Source of the DNA: Mycobacterium sp.
Lineage (GTDB): Bacteria > Actinomycetota > Actinomycetes > Mycobacteriales > Mycobacteriaceae
DNA length: 64,000 nt
Direction of reading: 5' to 3'
Assembly: GCA_018882965.1 (NCBI GenBank)
Contig: VEQY01000006.1
Location: forward strand, 1-64,000
Below the pieces are notes generated by a model. That model had not been told where the DNA came from. It saw nothing but the letters and a program-made list of their open reading frames with translations, and did no database searches. This document shows positions 35,245 through 45,003 of this stretch, in pieces (the stretch's first letter is position 1; every line of letters begins with the position of its first letter). Made by a program: the position numbers and the translations under genes.

Positions 35245-35261
35245 ACCCACAGCCTCCCGCT

Positions 35262-35282
35262 TAATTGACAATCCGTCAATTA
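35262..35282. promoter_or_regulatory. TetR operator TAATTGAC-n5-GTCAATTA
   Basis: Perfect 8-base arms with a 5-base centre (35262-35269 and 35275-35282) in an otherwise GC-rich divergent gap. It contains TTGACA, a -35 consensus on the plus strand, so binding would block a promoter. It lies 18 bases before the tetR start and 108 before maeB. Confidence 0.65.
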
Positions 35283-35389
35283 GTTGCTGGTGGGGCATCC
35301 TGGTGATCGCGCTCCCACCGAACCATGGACGACGCACAATAACCCCAGCGCTGACCCCAGCGCGACACCCACCCCGAGGGGAGCGACGA

Positions 35390-37681
35390 GTGTCCTCGTC
35401 CAGCATGTCCGACGACCTGCGTTCCGGCGCCCTGGTGTATCACCGCCTGCCCAGGCCGGGCAAGTTGGAGATCGCCGCCACCAAGCCGCTGGGCAATCAG
35501 CGTGACCTCGCGCTGGCCTACTCCCCCGGCGTGGCCGCCGCATGCGAGGTGATCGTCGAGGATCCGGCCGAGGCCGCCACCGTCACCGCGCGGCAAAACC
35601 TCGTCGCCGTGATCTCCAACGGCACCGCCGTGCTGGGTCTCGGCGACATCGGACCGCTAGCCGCCAAGCCGGTGATGGAAGGCAAGGCAGTGCTGTTCAA
35701 GAAGTTCGCCGGCATCGATGTGTTCGACATCGAAGTCGATCAGAAGGACATCGCTAAATTCGTCGACACTGTCGCCGCCCTGGAGCCGACCTTCGGTGGG
35801 ATCAACCTGGAGGACATCAAGGGGCCGGACTGTTTCGAGATAGAGGCGCAATTGCGAGACCGGATGACAATCCCGGTCTTCCACGACGACCAGCACGGGA
35901 CCGCGATCATCGTCAGTGCTGCGGTCCGTAATGGTCTTGAGTTGGCGGGCAAGGACATCGCCGAGGTGAAGATCGTCGTGTCCGGCGCCGGAGCGGCCGC
36001 ACTGGCCTGCCTGAACCTGCTCTGCAGCCTGGGAGCTCAGCGCAAGAATGTCTGGGTCAGTGATATCGAGGGCGTGGTGTACACGGGCCGCACCGCCCAG
36101 ATGGATCGCTGGAAAGAGGTCTACGCCCAAGACACCGAGGCGCGGACCCTCGGGGAGATCATCGCGGGGGCGGACGTATTCCTCGGTTTGTCGGTCGGTG
36201 GGGTGCTCAAACCAGAGATGGCCGCGAAGATGGCGGCCAAACCCCTGATCCTGGCGCTGGCCAACCCGAACCCGGAGATCACACCGGACGATGCGCTGGC
36301 CGCCAAGCCCGACGCGATGATCTGCACCGGCCGCTCGGACTACCCCAATCAGGTCAACAACGTTCTGTGCTTTCCCTACATTTTCCGCGGCGCGCTGGAT
36401 GTGCACGCCACTGCCATCAACGACGAGATGAAACTCGCCGCGGTGGAGGCGATCGCCGAGCTCGCCCGCGAGACTCCCTCCGACGTCGTCGCGAGCGCCT
36501 ACGGCGGTAAGGCTCCGATTTTCGGCCCGACCTCGCTCATCCCCGCTCCCTTCGACCCACGGCTGATCTTGCGCGTCGCGCCGGCAGTAGCCAGGGCGGC
36601 CATGGATACCGGTGTCGCCAAGAACCCGATCGTCGATTGGGACGACTACACCGAACGGCTTAACCGTTTCGTGTTCCGTTCCGGCTTCATCATGAAGCCG
36701 GTTTTCGCCCAGGCGAAATCAGCGCCCAAACGCGTCATCTTCGCTGACGGCGAAGAGGGCAGGGTGCTGCGCGCCGCGCAGGTGGTCATCGAGGAACAGA
36801 CCGCGGTGCCGATCCTCATCGGTCGCCCGAGTGTCATCGAGAGCCGCATCAGTCGCTACGGGCTGTCGATCCGGCCGGGCCACGATTTCGATGTGGTCGA
36901 CCCGACCGACGACCACCGCTATCGCGACTATGTTGCGACCCTTCTGGAGGTTGCCGGCCGGAAGGGTGTTACCCCGGACGCGGCACGGACGATCGTGCGA
37001 ACCTCCACCACGGCGATCGCCGCGCTGGCCGTCGTACGCGGTGACGCCGATGCGATGCTCTGCGGCCTGGAGGGGCCATTCCAGGGCCGTCTCAAAATCA
37101 TTCGCGACATCATCGGAATGGCGCCGGGTGTTCGCAACTTCGCCGCCCTCAGCCTCCTGGTCACCTCCCGCGGACACTACTTCCTCGCCGACACCCACGT
37201 GCGCCAGAATCCGAGCGCCCAGGACATTGCCGACATGGCGGTCAAGTGCGCTGCGCATGTGCGGCTGTTCGGGATGACCCCGAGGGTTGCGTTGATTTGC
37301 GAGTCGGACTTCGGCAGCGACGACACCCCGGCTGCGGTGAAAATGCGCGACGCCGTGGGGCTGATCCGGTCGTCGAACCCGGACTTCGAAGTCGATGGGG
37401 AGATGCAGGCCGACACCGCGCTTTCCCAGACCATCCGCGACCGGGTGCTGGCCGATTCGACGCTGACCGGCGAGGCCAACGTGATGATCATGCCGGACCT
37501 GACATCGGCCAACGTCGCGTTCCAGATGGTCAAGGTACTCACCGACGCCCTCCCGGTCGGCCCGATACTGCTGGGCGCAGCCAAACCAGCGCACATCCTG
37601 ACTCCATCGGTCACCGCCCGCGGCGTGGTCAACATGACCGCAATCGCCTGCTGTGAAGCACAGAGCGGAGCACAGGCCTGA
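35390..37681 (+). CDS. maeB: NADP-dependent malic enzyme with phosphotransacetylase-like domain
   Basis: Two-domain protein of 763 residues converting malate to pyruvate and CO2. The malic enzyme part (about 1-425) includes [24 protein letters not shown], the substrate loop [18 protein letters not shown] with the catalytic Lys/Asp set, FHDDQHGTA and the NADP motif [10 protein letters not shown]. The C-terminal part (about 435-763) is related to phosphotransacetylase and usually serves allosteric control in MaeB enzymes. The GTG at 35390 has GAGGGGAG 6 bases before it. The ATG at 35405 is 21 bases away and less likely. Confidence 0.93.
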   Translation: MSSSSMSDDLRSGALVYHRLPRPGKLEIAATKPLGNQRDLALAYSPGVAAACEVIVEDPAEAATVTARQNLVAVISNGTAVLGLGDIGPLAAKPVMEGKAVLFKKFAGIDVFDIEVDQKDIAKFVDTVAALEPTFGGINLEDIKGPDCFEIEAQLRDRMTIPVFHDDQHGTAIIVSAAVRNGLELAGKDIAEVKIVVSGAGAAALACLNLLCSLGAQRKNVWVSDIEGVVYTGRTAQMDRWKEVYAQDTEARTLGEIIAGADVFLGLSVGGVLKPEMAAKMAAKPLILALANPNPEITPDDALAAKPDAMICTGRSDYPNQVNNVLCFPYIFRGALDVHATAINDEMKLAAVEAIAELARETPSDVVASAYGGKAPIFGPTSLIPAPFDPRLILRVAPAVARAAMDTGVAKNPIVDWDDYTERLNRFVFRSGFIMKPVFAQAKSAPKRVIFADGEEGRVLRAAQVVIEEQTAVPILIGRPSVIESRISRYGLSIRPGHDFDVVDPTDDHRYRDYVATLLEVAGRKGVTPDAARTIVRTSTTAIAALAVVRGDADAMLCGLEGPFQGRLKIIRDIIGMAPGVRNFAALSLLVTSRGHYFLADTHVRQNPSAQDIADMAVKCAAHVRLFGMTPRVALICESDFGSDDTPAAVKMRDAVGLIRSSNPDFEVDGEMQADTALSQTIRDRVLADSTLTGEANVMIMPDLTSANVAFQMVKVLTDALPVGPILLGAAKPAHILTPSVTARGVVNMTAIACCEAQSGAQA

Positions 37682-37782
37682 TCCGGGCCGTGTCCTACGA
37701 CCTGAGGACACTGAACTCCTCAACAACTGGGCGCGGTCAGCCGACTGACTAACAGGCCGGCCTGGGGCATCGTTGATGGCAA

Positions 37783-37823
37783 CAGACCGCTAATAGCACC
37801 AGACCGCTGATAGCACCAGACCA
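37783..37823. repeat. 17-base tandem repeat in an intergenic region
   Basis: CAGACCGCTAATAGCAC (37783-37799) is followed by the same unit with one change (37800-37816) and a partial third (37817-37823). It lies in the 169-base gap between maeB and the small secreted gene, 28-68 bases before the latter. The rest of the gap shows nothing clear. Confidence 0.7.
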
Positions 37824-37850
37824 CGTAGGTGCCACCAGAAAGAGGCAGAA

Positions 37851-38096
37851 GTGAGTAGCTCCGTCATGCACCGGGTGAGCCGTTGGACCGCCGGTGTGTT
37901 CCTGGCCACCGGGATCGGGCTGGGGGGCTCGTTGGGAGTGGCAGCCGTCACCCACGCCGCCCCGGCCACCGAGCCCGCGCCGCCCCCGGGACCCAGCGTG
38001 CAGAAGAAGCCCTCGCCTCCGACGGCGGGCAAGACGCCTGCGATGCGGGTCGTGATCTCTGACGGCAACGTCGTGCGTGCCCGGGTTTCGGGCTAG
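37851..38096 (+). CDS. Small secreted Pro-rich protein
   Basis: Protein of 81 residues with a GTG start preceded by AGAGG. An ATG five codons on is possible. A signal peptide runs to about 37 (RWTAGVFLATGIGLGGSLGVAAVTHAAPA). The mature 45 residues are Pro-rich and end in RVVISDGNVVRARVSG. No cysteine and no known domain. Its stop overlaps that of the convergent secreted gene in a CTAG. Confidence 0.65.
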   Translation: MSSSVMHRVSRWTAGVFLATGIGLGGSLGVAAVTHAAPATEPAPPPGPSVQKKPSPPTAGKTPAMRVVISDGNVVRARVSG

Positions 38097-38842
38097 CCCG
38101 CCCGAATCAGCAGAGACAGCGTTCTCGGGGCCGGGCTGGTACCCCCGAACCATGTCCAGGTCCGGAACGAGAACCAACTCGTCACCAGATCTACCGGGGT
38201 GGCCTTGAACACCCTTGCCTCGCCGTAGGTCAGGGTGATGCCCTGGTAGTCGACGTCGAAGAAGAATCGTTCACCGATCGGCACCGAGATGACCTCGGCG
38301 GGCGACGGCAGTACCCGGGTGTCGTCAACGTTGAAGACGGGCGCGACCTCGAAGAGTTGGGAAGCAAGGTTGTAGCGCCAACCGACCTGGATCGAGTTGA
38401 TGTTCGCCGGAATACTGAACCCGATGCCGGTGAGCTTGTTCCAATCGAATTGATCGACGCTCTTGAGGTCGTAGACCGAGTCGGCCGTGAACGTCGCATT
38501 GCCGGTGACCCGCCGGACAAGGGGGGCGACCGCCGGAGGCAGTCCTAGGTTCGTGCCCTTGAGCACCGTGACCCTCGTCTGCCGGTCGGCCGGTGGTGTC
38601 GGGCGACGGCCGCTGCGCTCCCGCAGAGCGGCGCTCGCCGGAACGCCCGCGGACGAGGGGTGCAACGTTCGTGGCTCAGCGGAACGGGCCGCGGCGGGCT
38701 TACGGTGCGAGGAACCGGCGGCGCCGGCTGACTCAGCCGAATCGGCCACCGCTGACGCTGCGGAGACAACGGCGAGGCCGCACCCGAGTGCGATCACCAG
38801 ACCCGCGAGCCACGCGGCCCGCCTCCGAAACGTCACCATCAT
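38093..38842 (-). CDS. Secreted protein with beta-rich C-terminal domain
   Basis: Protein of 249 residues. A signal peptide (RRRAAWLAGLVIALGCGLAVVSAASAVA) and an Ala/Arg linker to about 90 precede a domain of about 155 residues rich in beta-type sequence (NATFTADSVYDLKSVDQFDW, FSIPANINSIQVGWRYNLASQLFEVAPVFN, RFFFDVDYQGITLTYGEARVF). No catalytic motif. The start is ambiguous: GTG 38851, ATG 38842, ATG 38839 and GTG 38836 are clustered, and 38842 is chosen arbitrarily among the ATGs. Not a family I recognise. Confidence 0.65.
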   Translation of the reverse strand: MMVTFRRRAAWLAGLVIALGCGLAVVSAASAVADSAESAGAAGSSHRKPAAARSAEPRTLHPSSAGVPASAALRERSGRRPTPPADRQTRVTVLKGTNLGLPPAVAPLVRRVTGNATFTADSVYDLKSVDQFDWNKLTGIGFSIPANINSIQVGWRYNLASQLFEVAPVFNVDDTRVLPSPAEVISVPIGERFFFDVDYQGITLTYGEARVFKATPVDLVTSWFSFRTWTWFGGTSPAPRTLSLLIRAG

Positions 38843-38863
38843 CCCCCACACCGCGCCCGGGTG

Positions 38864-39811
38864 TCATCCGGGCTGCGTGTCCTTCGTCTTGCCGAACGGA
38901 AGCATAGCGATCAGCCCGACGATCACCGCTCCCACGACCAGTCCGACCAGAGCCGACACCACGGTGTTGACGACCCAGCCCAGCACGGCACCGACACCGG
39001 GCACGCCGTGGACGCCGTGTTCGAGGATGTGGACCAGGTGGTACGGCGTGGACCAGCCCAGTTCATCCGACCCGGCGAGCAGGATGTGGCCGCCGACCCA
39101 GAGCATCGCGGCGGTCCCGATCACCGACAGCGCGGCGAGCACCTTCGGCATGCTTGTGACCAGGGCCCGGCCGATGCGCTGTGCGCCGGCGGATGGGCGC
39201 TGGGCGATCGTGAGCCCGATGTCGTCCATCTTCACGATCAACGCGACCACTCCGTATACCGCCACGGTGATCCCCACAGCGACGACCACCAGGATCGCCC
39301 CGCGCGAGACCAGCGGCTCGGTGATGACCTCCTTGAGCGCGATCACCATGATCTCGGCGGAGAGGATGAAGTCGGTACGGATCGCTCCCTTGATGGTCTC
39401 CGACTCAGCGTCAGGTCCCAGTTGCACCGCCGGCGCGTCGTGGTCATGGTCGTCGTGTCGAAGGGCGTGGATGATCTTGTGCGCGCCCTCGTAGCACAGA
39501 AAGCACCCGCCGAGCATCAGAATGATCTCGACGACCTTGGGTGCGATGGCGCTCAGCAGGAGGGCGGCGGGCAGGATGATCAGTAGCTTGTTGCGCAGCG
39601 AGCCCACCGCAATGCGCCGGATGATGGGCAGCTCGCGCTCGGCGGCCAGTCCGCTGACGTACCTCGGTGTGACTGCGGCGTCATCGACGACGACACCGGC
39701 GGCCTTCACGCTGGCCCGGCCCGCAGCCGCGCCGACGTCGTCGATGGAGGCGGCAGCCAGCTTCGCCAGCGCCGCGACGTCATCGAGGAGTCCGACCAGA
39801 CCGCCCGCCAT
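38864..39811 (-). CDS. DUF808 family membrane protein (YedI-like)
   Basis: Inner membrane protein of 315 residues. The N-terminus MAGGLVGLLDDVAALAKLAAASIDDVGAAAGRASVKAAGVVVDD is the DUF808 signature. Around eight hydrophobic segments follow (for example LLIILPAALLLSAIAPKVVEIILMLGGCFLCYEG). A His/Asp-rich loop (RHDDHDHDAP) near 185 could bind metal. The ATG at 39811 has GGAGGA before it. Function unknown in the family. Confidence 0.88.
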   Translation of the reverse strand: MAGGLVGLLDDVAALAKLAAASIDDVGAAAGRASVKAAGVVVDDAAVTPRYVSGLAAERELPIIRRIAVGSLRNKLLIILPAALLLSAIAPKVVEIILMLGGCFLCYEGAHKIIHALRHDDHDHDAPAVQLGPDAESETIKGAIRTDFILSAEIMVIALKEVITEPLVSRGAILVVVAVGITVAVYGVVALIVKMDDIGLTIAQRPSAGAQRIGRALVTSMPKVLAALSVIGTAAMLWVGGHILLAGSDELGWSTPYHLVHILEHGVHGVPGVGAVLGWVVNTVVSALVGLVVGAVIVGLIAMLPFGKTKDTQPG

Positions 39812-39906
39812 CCCCGTTCCTCCGCCCTAAGTGGGTGTCGACCAGAACTCTACGGACTTTCCCGGCGACCTGGTACGGCCAGTGTTCACAGGTGCGTCGC
39901 CATGTG

Positions 39907-39989
39907 TGGCAGGTAGAGGATTCGAACCTCTGTAGGCTTTCGCCGACGGATTTACAGTCCGCTCCCATTGGCCGCTCGGGCAACCTGCC
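39907..39989 (-). tRNA. tRNA-Tyr (GTA)
   Basis: An 83-base class II tRNA with a long variable arm: acceptor GGCAGGT/ACCTGCC, anticodon GTA in CTGTAAA, variable arm region CGTCGGCGAAAGCCTAC, T-arm GAGGTTCGAATCCTC. It precedes yajQ on the opposite strand. Confidence 0.96.
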
Positions 39990-40069
39990 TGGTTTGATGC
40001 GTCTTGCAGGGTACAACGGGGACGGACCCCCGGCACAAACCGGCCTGACCCACCAGGAGGGCACCGCAC

Positions 40070-40561
40070 ATGGCGGACTCGTCGTTCGACATCGTCAGCA
40101 AGGTCGATCGCCAGGAGGTCGACAACGCGCTCAACCAGGCGGCCAAGGAACTGGCCACCCGGTTCGACTTCCGCGGGACCGACACCACCATCGCCTGGAA
40201 GGGCGAGGAGGTGATCGAGATCGTCAGCTCCACCGAGGAGCGCGTGAAGGCGGCCGTTGAGGTGTTCAAGGAGAAGCTCATCCGGCGGGACATCTCCATG
40301 AAGGCCTTCGACGCCGGCGAACCCCAGTCATCGGGGAAGACCTACAAGGTCTCAGGCTCCCTCAAGCAGGGCATCAGCAGCGAGAACGCCAAGAAGATCA
40401 CCAAGCTGATCCGCGACGAGGGACCCAAGAGCGTCAAGACCCAGATACAGGGCGACGAGGTGCGAGTGACCTCCAAGAGCCGCGACGACCTGCAGTCGGT
40501 CATCGCACTGCTCAAGGGTGCGGATCTCGAGGTCGCACTGCAATTCGTCAACTACCGGTGA
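40070..40561 (+). CDS. yajQ: YajQ-family nucleotide-binding protein
   Basis: Protein of 163 residues: [47 protein letters not shown] and the second ferredoxin-like half ([13 protein letters not shown] onward, [10 protein letters not shown]). Members of the family bind cyclic di-GMP or nucleic acids in some bacteria. The role in mycobacteria is not established. It matches M. tuberculosis Rv0566c. The ATG has GGAGG 9 bases before it. Confidence 0.94.
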   Translation: MADSSFDIVSKVDRQEVDNALNQAAKELATRFDFRGTDTTIAWKGEEVIEIVSSTEERVKAAVEVFKEKLIRRDISMKAFDAGEPQSSGKTYKVSGSLKQGISSENAKKITKLIRDEGPKSVKTQIQGDEVRVTSKSRDDLQSVIALLKGADLEVALQFVNYR

Positions 40562-40640
40562 CGGACTGACCGAAGTCCCTGGCCCGGCCCTCGATGAGTG
40601 CCTAGGGTAGAACCCATACCCGGGTAGACAGGGAGCCGTC

Positions 40641-42131
40641 ATGACGAGCGCTGCGGAGACCGCCGAGGGCTATGACGTGGTCATCATCGGCGCCGGAATA
40701 TCCGGGATCGGCGCCGCCTACCGGATCGCGGAGCGCAACCCCGCCACCCGCTACCTGATTCTGGAGCGCCGCGAGCGCGTCGGCGGAACATGGGACCTCT
40801 TCCGCTACCCCGGGGTGCGCTCGGATTCATCCATCTACACGCTGTGCTGGCCGTGGGCGCCGTGGCCGGGGGAAGAGTACGTCGCCGAAGGTGACCGCAT
40901 CCGCGACTACATGGAGGACGCCGCTCACCGACACGGCATCTACCAGAACATCCGGTTCCGCACGCGGGTGAAGTCCGCGGACTGGGACTCGGCCAGCGAC
41001 ACCTGGACCATCCAGGCGACCACCGATGGCAAGCCGATCACCTACCGCACCAGATTCGTGTTCTTCGGCTCCGGTTACTACAGCTACGACGACCCCTACA
41101 CTCCAGAGTTTCCAGGTCTGGACAGGTTCGCGGGAACCATCGTGCACCCGCAGCACTGGCCCGATGACCTCGACTACAGCGGCAAGACCGTTGTGGTGAT
41201 CGGATCAGGCGCGACCGCGGTATCGATGGTTCCCGCACTTGCTCGCACGGCGGGCAAGGTGGTCATGTTGCAGCGCTCGCCGGGCTATCTGTTCTCGATG
41301 CCGCGGCGGAATCTGCTCATGGAGCCGTTCCGAAAGCTGTTGCCGCCAAAGCTTTCCTACCCGATCATCCGTGCGGTAGCGATGCTGTTCGAGAAATTCA
41401 TCTGGGTGCTCGCACGCGGCGCCCCTGGTTTCACCCGGAAACTGGTGCGCTGGCAGAACTCCAGCATGCTGCCCGCCGGCTACCCGGTCGACACAGACTT
41501 CCGGCCGCGCTACAACCCGTGGGACGAGCGCATGTGCCTGGTGACCGACGGAGATGTCTTTGAAGCAATACGCCGGGGCCGACTTGAGGTGGTCACCGAC
41601 CACGTCGACCACATCGATGCGACCGGCATCGCGCTCAAATCAGGTCGGCGTGTCGACGCCGACATCATCGTGACCGCGACGGGTCTGCAGCTGCTTGCAT
41701 TAGGTGGCGTGCGCGTCAGTCTGGACGGCGCCGAGATCAAGCCGCAGGACCGCTTCTCCTACAAGGCACACATGCTCGACGGCGTGCCCAATCTGTTCTG
41801 GTGCATCGGCTACACGAACGCCTCGTGGACGCTTCGCGCAGACATGACCGCGCGATCGGCGGCGCGGCTGATCGACCACATGAACGCACACGGCTACACC
41901 CATGCCTACCCGCGCCTCGGCGGCGGGCCGATGCCGGAGAAGCCGACCTGGGACCTGCAGGCCGGATATGTGATGCGCAGCCTGCACGCGCTGCCGAAGT
42001 CGGGCACCAGACGCCCGTGGGTGGTGCGCCAGGACTACTTCGCCGATGTGCTCGACCACCGCTTCATCGACAGGATCGACGAAGACATGGTGTTCGGCCG
42101 GGCGCGGCAGCAGGCCTCGCTGGCCCGCTGA
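40641..42131 (+). CDS. FAD-dependent monooxygenase (Baeyer-Villiger type)
   Basis: Flavoprotein of 496 residues. The FAD motif GAGISG is at 17-22. The Baeyer-Villiger fingerprint FAGTIVHPQHW (FxGxxxHxxxW) lies near 162-172 and the NADPH motif GSGATA near 189. The order matches M. tuberculosis Rv0565c. It inserts oxygen beside a ketone or oxidises a sulfur. Related mycobacterial enzymes such as EthA activate thioamide drugs. The native substrate is unknown. GGGAG lies 5 bases before the ATG. Confidence 0.9.
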   Translation: MTSAAETAEGYDVVIIGAGISGIGAAYRIAERNPATRYLILERRERVGGTWDLFRYPGVRSDSSIYTLCWPWAPWPGEEYVAEGDRIRDYMEDAAHRHGIYQNIRFRTRVKSADWDSASDTWTIQATTDGKPITYRTRFVFFGSGYYSYDDPYTPEFPGLDRFAGTIVHPQHWPDDLDYSGKTVVVIGSGATAVSMVPALARTAGKVVMLQRSPGYLFSMPRRNLLMEPFRKLLPPKLSYPIIRAVAMLFEKFIWVLARGAPGFTRKLVRWQNSSMLPAGYPVDTDFRPRYNPWDERMCLVTDGDVFEAIRRGRLEVVTDHVDHIDATGIALKSGRRVDADIIVTATGLQLLALGGVRVSLDGAEIKPQDRFSYKAHMLDGVPNLFWCIGYTNASWTLRADMTARSAARLIDHMNAHGYTHAYPRLGGGPMPEKPTWDLQAGYVMRSLHALPKSGTRRPWVVRQDYFADVLDHRFIDRIDEDMVFGRARQQASLAR

Positions 42132-42194
42132 ATCAGTCGGATCAGCACCACCCCCGGATTCCGCGAACCCGCGGTACTCGGCACCGGGCGGCGC

Positions 42195-42200
42195 TACCTT
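42195..42200 (+). promoter_or_regulatory. -10 hexamer TACCTT, leaderless start of gpsA
   Basis: TANNNT with 7 bases to the ATG at 42208. Confidence 0.6.
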
Positions 42201-42207
42201 GGTCGCC

Positions 42208-43233
42208 ATGACACATGGCCGTCGCGAACCCAAAGTCGTCGTGCTCGGAGGGGGCTCCTGGGGCACCACCGTCGCCTCCATCTGCGCTCGCCGCGCGGAG
42301 ACCCTGCAGTGGGTGCGTTCCGCGGACACCGCGGCGGACATCAACACCAACCACCGCAACACCGAGTACCTCGGCGAGGAGATCGAGCTCTCGGAGAATC
42401 TGCGCGCGACGACGGACTTCGCCGAAGCGGCCAACTGTGCGGACGTGATCATCATGGGCGTGCCCTCGCACGGTTTCCGTAGCGTTCTCGTCGAACTGAG
42501 TAAGGAACTGCGGCCCTGGGTGCCGGTGGTCAGCCTGGTCAAGGGGCTCGAACAGGGCACCAACATGCGCATGAGCCAGATCGTCGACGAGGTGTTACCC
42601 GGGCATCCGGCCGGGATTCTGGCCGGCCCGAACATCGCCCGCGAAGTGGCTGAAGGCTATGCGGCCGCCGCGGTGCTCGCGATGCCCGACCAGAACCTGG
42701 CCGCCAACCTCGCCTACATGTTCCGCACCAGCCGGTTTCGCACCTACACCACCGACGACGTGATCGGTGTCGAGATTGCCGGCGCCCTCAAGAACGTCTA
42801 CGCCATCGCGGTCGGGATGGGCTACGCACTGGGTATCGGTGAGAACACCCGCGCGATGGTGATGGCGCGTGCGGTGCGGGAGATGTCCAAACTCGGCGAG
42901 GCGGTCGGCGGCAAGCGCGACACTTTCTCCGGTCTGGCCGGGATGGGCGATCTGATCGTCACCTGCACCTCCAAACGCAGCCGGAACCGCTTCGTCGGTG
43001 AGGAATTGGGTTCGGGCAAGCCGATCGCCGACATCATCGCGTCGATGAGCCAGGTAGCCGAGGGTGTCAAAGCCGCCAGCGTCATCATGGAGTTCGCTGA
43101 GAAGTACGGGCTGAACATGCCCATCGCCCGAGAAGTCGATGCGGTGGTCAACCATGGTGCCACCGTCGAGGACGCCTACCAGGGACTGATGGCCGAGAAG
43201 CCCGGCAAGGAGATCGAAAGCGGTCGCTTCTAG
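42208..43233 (+). CDS. gpsA: Glycerol-3-phosphate dehydrogenase [NAD(P)+]
   Basis: Enzyme of 341 residues reducing dihydroxyacetone phosphate to sn-glycerol 3-phosphate, the backbone of phospholipids. The cofactor motif is VVLGGGSWGTTVA near the N-terminus. NIAREVAEGYAAA and the catalytic EIAGALKNVYAIAVGMGYALGIGENTRA (Lys in ALKN) follow, then SGLAGMGDLIVTC. The ATG at 42208 follows a leaderless -10. The frame is open into the end of the monooxygenase, which is ignored. Its TAG overlaps the stop of the convergent secreted gene. Confidence 0.96.
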   Translation: MTHGRREPKVVVLGGGSWGTTVASICARRAETLQWVRSADTAADINTNHRNTEYLGEEIELSENLRATTDFAEAANCADVIIMGVPSHGFRSVLVELSKELRPWVPVVSLVKGLEQGTNMRMSQIVDEVLPGHPAGILAGPNIAREVAEGYAAAAVLAMPDQNLAANLAYMFRTSRFRTYTTDDVIGVEIAGALKNVYAIAVGMGYALGIGENTRAMVMARAVREMSKLGEAVGGKRDTFSGLAGMGDLIVTCTSKRSRNRFVGEELGSGKPIADIIASMSQVAEGVKAASVIMEFAEKYGLNMPIAREVDAVVNHGATVEDAYQGLMAEKPGKEIESGRF

Positions 43234-43784
43234 CCGGGATTCGCGCCTTCGGGCCGCGCCAGCATGGGGTTGGTGCTGCTGATGACCGTGGTCGTCGCGC
43301 TGATCACAAAGCCGACCTGGTCCCGATTGTTCACGCACGCCACGGAGCCGGCGGCGTCAGCCCCACAGCTGATCTCCCGGAAACTCAACCGGCTGCCCGG
43401 GGGAAGCGACTTCACGTCCCCGACCCCGACAAAGATCGGACGGCCGGATACGGCAAAGGAGGGAGCGCCGACCGGGCCGGCGCTGACCAGGTTCACCCCG
43501 TCGGGAGCGCCGGGCAGCGGGCCGCTGCATCCGTAGCCACCGTTGACCCGGTTGAGCACGCAGGTGACTCCGGCCGGCCCGGCAAAGGCGTAGACCGTGC
43601 CGCCCATGGCGGTGTAACCGGCCGGATCCAGGGGCGGGTAGGAGTTCACGTCGGGTAGCGGCGGCGGTGCCGGGGCGGGATCGGCGTGGGCCACACCGGG
43701 AGACCACGCCGGCAAAGCCGTCAGGGCGAAAACAAAGGCCCTGGTCAGGGCGGCAGACACACCGCGCGACGGCAGGTCGGGCAT
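43230..43784 (-). CDS. Secreted protein with two disulfide-type cysteine pairs
   Basis: Protein of 184 residues. The ATG at 43784 is chosen because TACAGT stands 6 bases before it. A signal peptide ends at PGVAHADPAPAPP. The mature part has four cysteines in two pairs (VTCVLNRVNGGYGC and ISCGADAAGSVAC), each 10-11 residues apart, suggesting two disulfide loops in a small beta-fold. No family name recognised, but the style is common among exported mycobacterial proteins. Confidence 0.7.
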   Translation of the reverse strand: MPDLPSRGVSAALTRAFVFALTALPAWSPGVAHADPAPAPPPLPDVNSYPPLDPAGYTAMGGTVYAFAGPAGVTCVLNRVNGGYGCSGPLPGAPDGVNLVSAGPVGAPSFAVSGRPIFVGVGDVKSLPPGSRLSFREISCGADAAGSVACVNNRDQVGFVISATTTVISSTNPMLARPEGANPG

Positions 43785-43790
43785 CACAGC

Positions 43791-43796
43791 ACTGTA
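43791..43796 (-). promoter_or_regulatory. -10 hexamer TACAGT, leaderless start of the secreted gene
   Basis: TANNNT with 6 bases (GCTGTG) to the ATG at 43784. Confidence 0.6.
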
Positions 43797-43890
43797 CCGA
43801 AGGTGTTTAATTTGCCGCCAAGGGTGTGAAACGGATCGAAACGTCCTAAACTATGGTCACGATAATGCTGAGATTTCTGGAAGGCACGGC

Positions 43891-45003
43891 GTGATTGCGC
43901 AGATGGGGAGTGCGGTGCACGTGGTGCGCGCAGCCTTGGCCAGCGCCGCCGTAGCTACCGGCTTCACGGTGCTCGCCTACACCGGGCAGACCACGGACGG
44001 CTTCATCCACACCAACTTCTCGGGACCGCTGAGCCTGCTGGGCATCCCTGCGGCGGACAACCAGAGCGACGTGGTCGCCATCGGCGACGGGTCCGGGGAT
44101 GCAGCGGAACTGTCGTCTTTGCTGCAATCCACCGCGCCGACGACCGAACCGCTCGACCCCAATCAGATGCTCTTCCAGCCCGGTGGCAGCCCGAACAGCT
44201 CCCAGGTCAACGTCCTGCCTTCCCAGGCGCCGGGGGCGCCCGTGGCCAGTGCTCCGGTAACGCAGCAGTCCCTGAACCTGCACAGCAAACCTGTCATCGA
44301 CGCCAACGGCCAGGTCGACTGTACGGGCGCGGTGAGCTGTGACTTCGACCCGAACACCCAGGTCACCAAGGTGGTCTACCCCGACGGCGTGGTCGCGCTG
44401 GTCCAGCGGGTCAACGACATGACGATGGTCGCCTTCCAGACGCTGAACAGCTCTCTGCAACAGCAGCTGGCGACGCTGAACCTGCCACCGCTGCCGAGCA
44501 TCGCCCCCGCGCCGATGGCGGCCGCTCCCCCGGCGCCGGCCGCCTCAGTCGCACCCGCTGCCCCCGCCGATCCGTCGGGGTTGGCCAGGGTCAGCGCTCC
44601 GGCCGCCGGTGCCACGCCCACCTCTGAGCCGACCACGGCGGCGAGCCCCGAGGCCGACAGGGCGACGTCGACGGTGACCCCGCCGGCGCTGAGCCCCAGC
44701 GGCATTCGGCCCGGGCCGCGGGTGAACGTGAATCGGCCCCCGGTGGACCTCAGCCCTTCGGGACCGAACCGGCCCAACTCCCCGAACGGTGGTACGGATG
44801 TGGTCTCCGGCGCCATCAATGCCGTGACCGACGCGGTCGGGTCGGTGGTCGAGAAAGTCCGCGATGCCGTCGACGGCGCCATCAACCGCGGAGCGAATCA
44901 GATCAAGGCGCCGACACCCAAACCGACGAAGACGGACGTCTCCGATTCCAGCCGCACCGGACGCGACCGGTCTGGGCTCAACGGGTCCACGGGCAGGTCT
45001 TAA
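43891..45003 (+). CDS. Exported Pro/Ala/Ser-rich protein
   Basis: Protein of 370 residues from a GTG with GGAAGG 8 bases upstream. A hydrophobic N-terminal segment ([21 protein letters not shown]) acts as signal or anchor. A folded core at about 85-190 has one cysteine pair ([13 protein letters not shown]) and a helix ([30 protein letters not shown]). A disordered Pro/Ala tail follows, with an amphipathic stretch near 305-335 ([25 protein letters not shown]). Unknown family. Its TAA overlaps the htpX stop in a TTAA. Confidence 0.7.
   Translation: MIAQMGSAVHVVRAALASAAVATGFTVLAYTGQTTDGFIHTNFSGPLSLLGIPAADNQSDVVAIGDGSGDAAELSSLLQSTAPTTEPLDPNQMLFQPGGSPNSSQVNVLPSQAPGAPVASAPVTQQSLNLHSKPVIDANGQVDCTGAVSCDFDPNTQVTKVVYPDGVVALVQRVNDMTMVAFQTLNSSLQQQLATLNLPPLPSIAPAPMAAAPPAPAASVAPAAPADPSGLARVSAPAAGATPTSEPTTAASPEADRATSTVTPPALSPSGIRPGPRVNVNRPPVDLSPSGPNRPNSPNGGTDVVSGAINAVTDAVGSVVEKVRDAVDGAINRGANQIKAPTPKPTKTDVSDSSRTGRDRSGLNGSTGRS

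Noticed and set aside
37783..37823. Possible CRISPR array
   Set aside because: Units are 17 bases and directly tandem with no spacers. The other arrays (3194-3228, 56259-56303) are also spacer-free.
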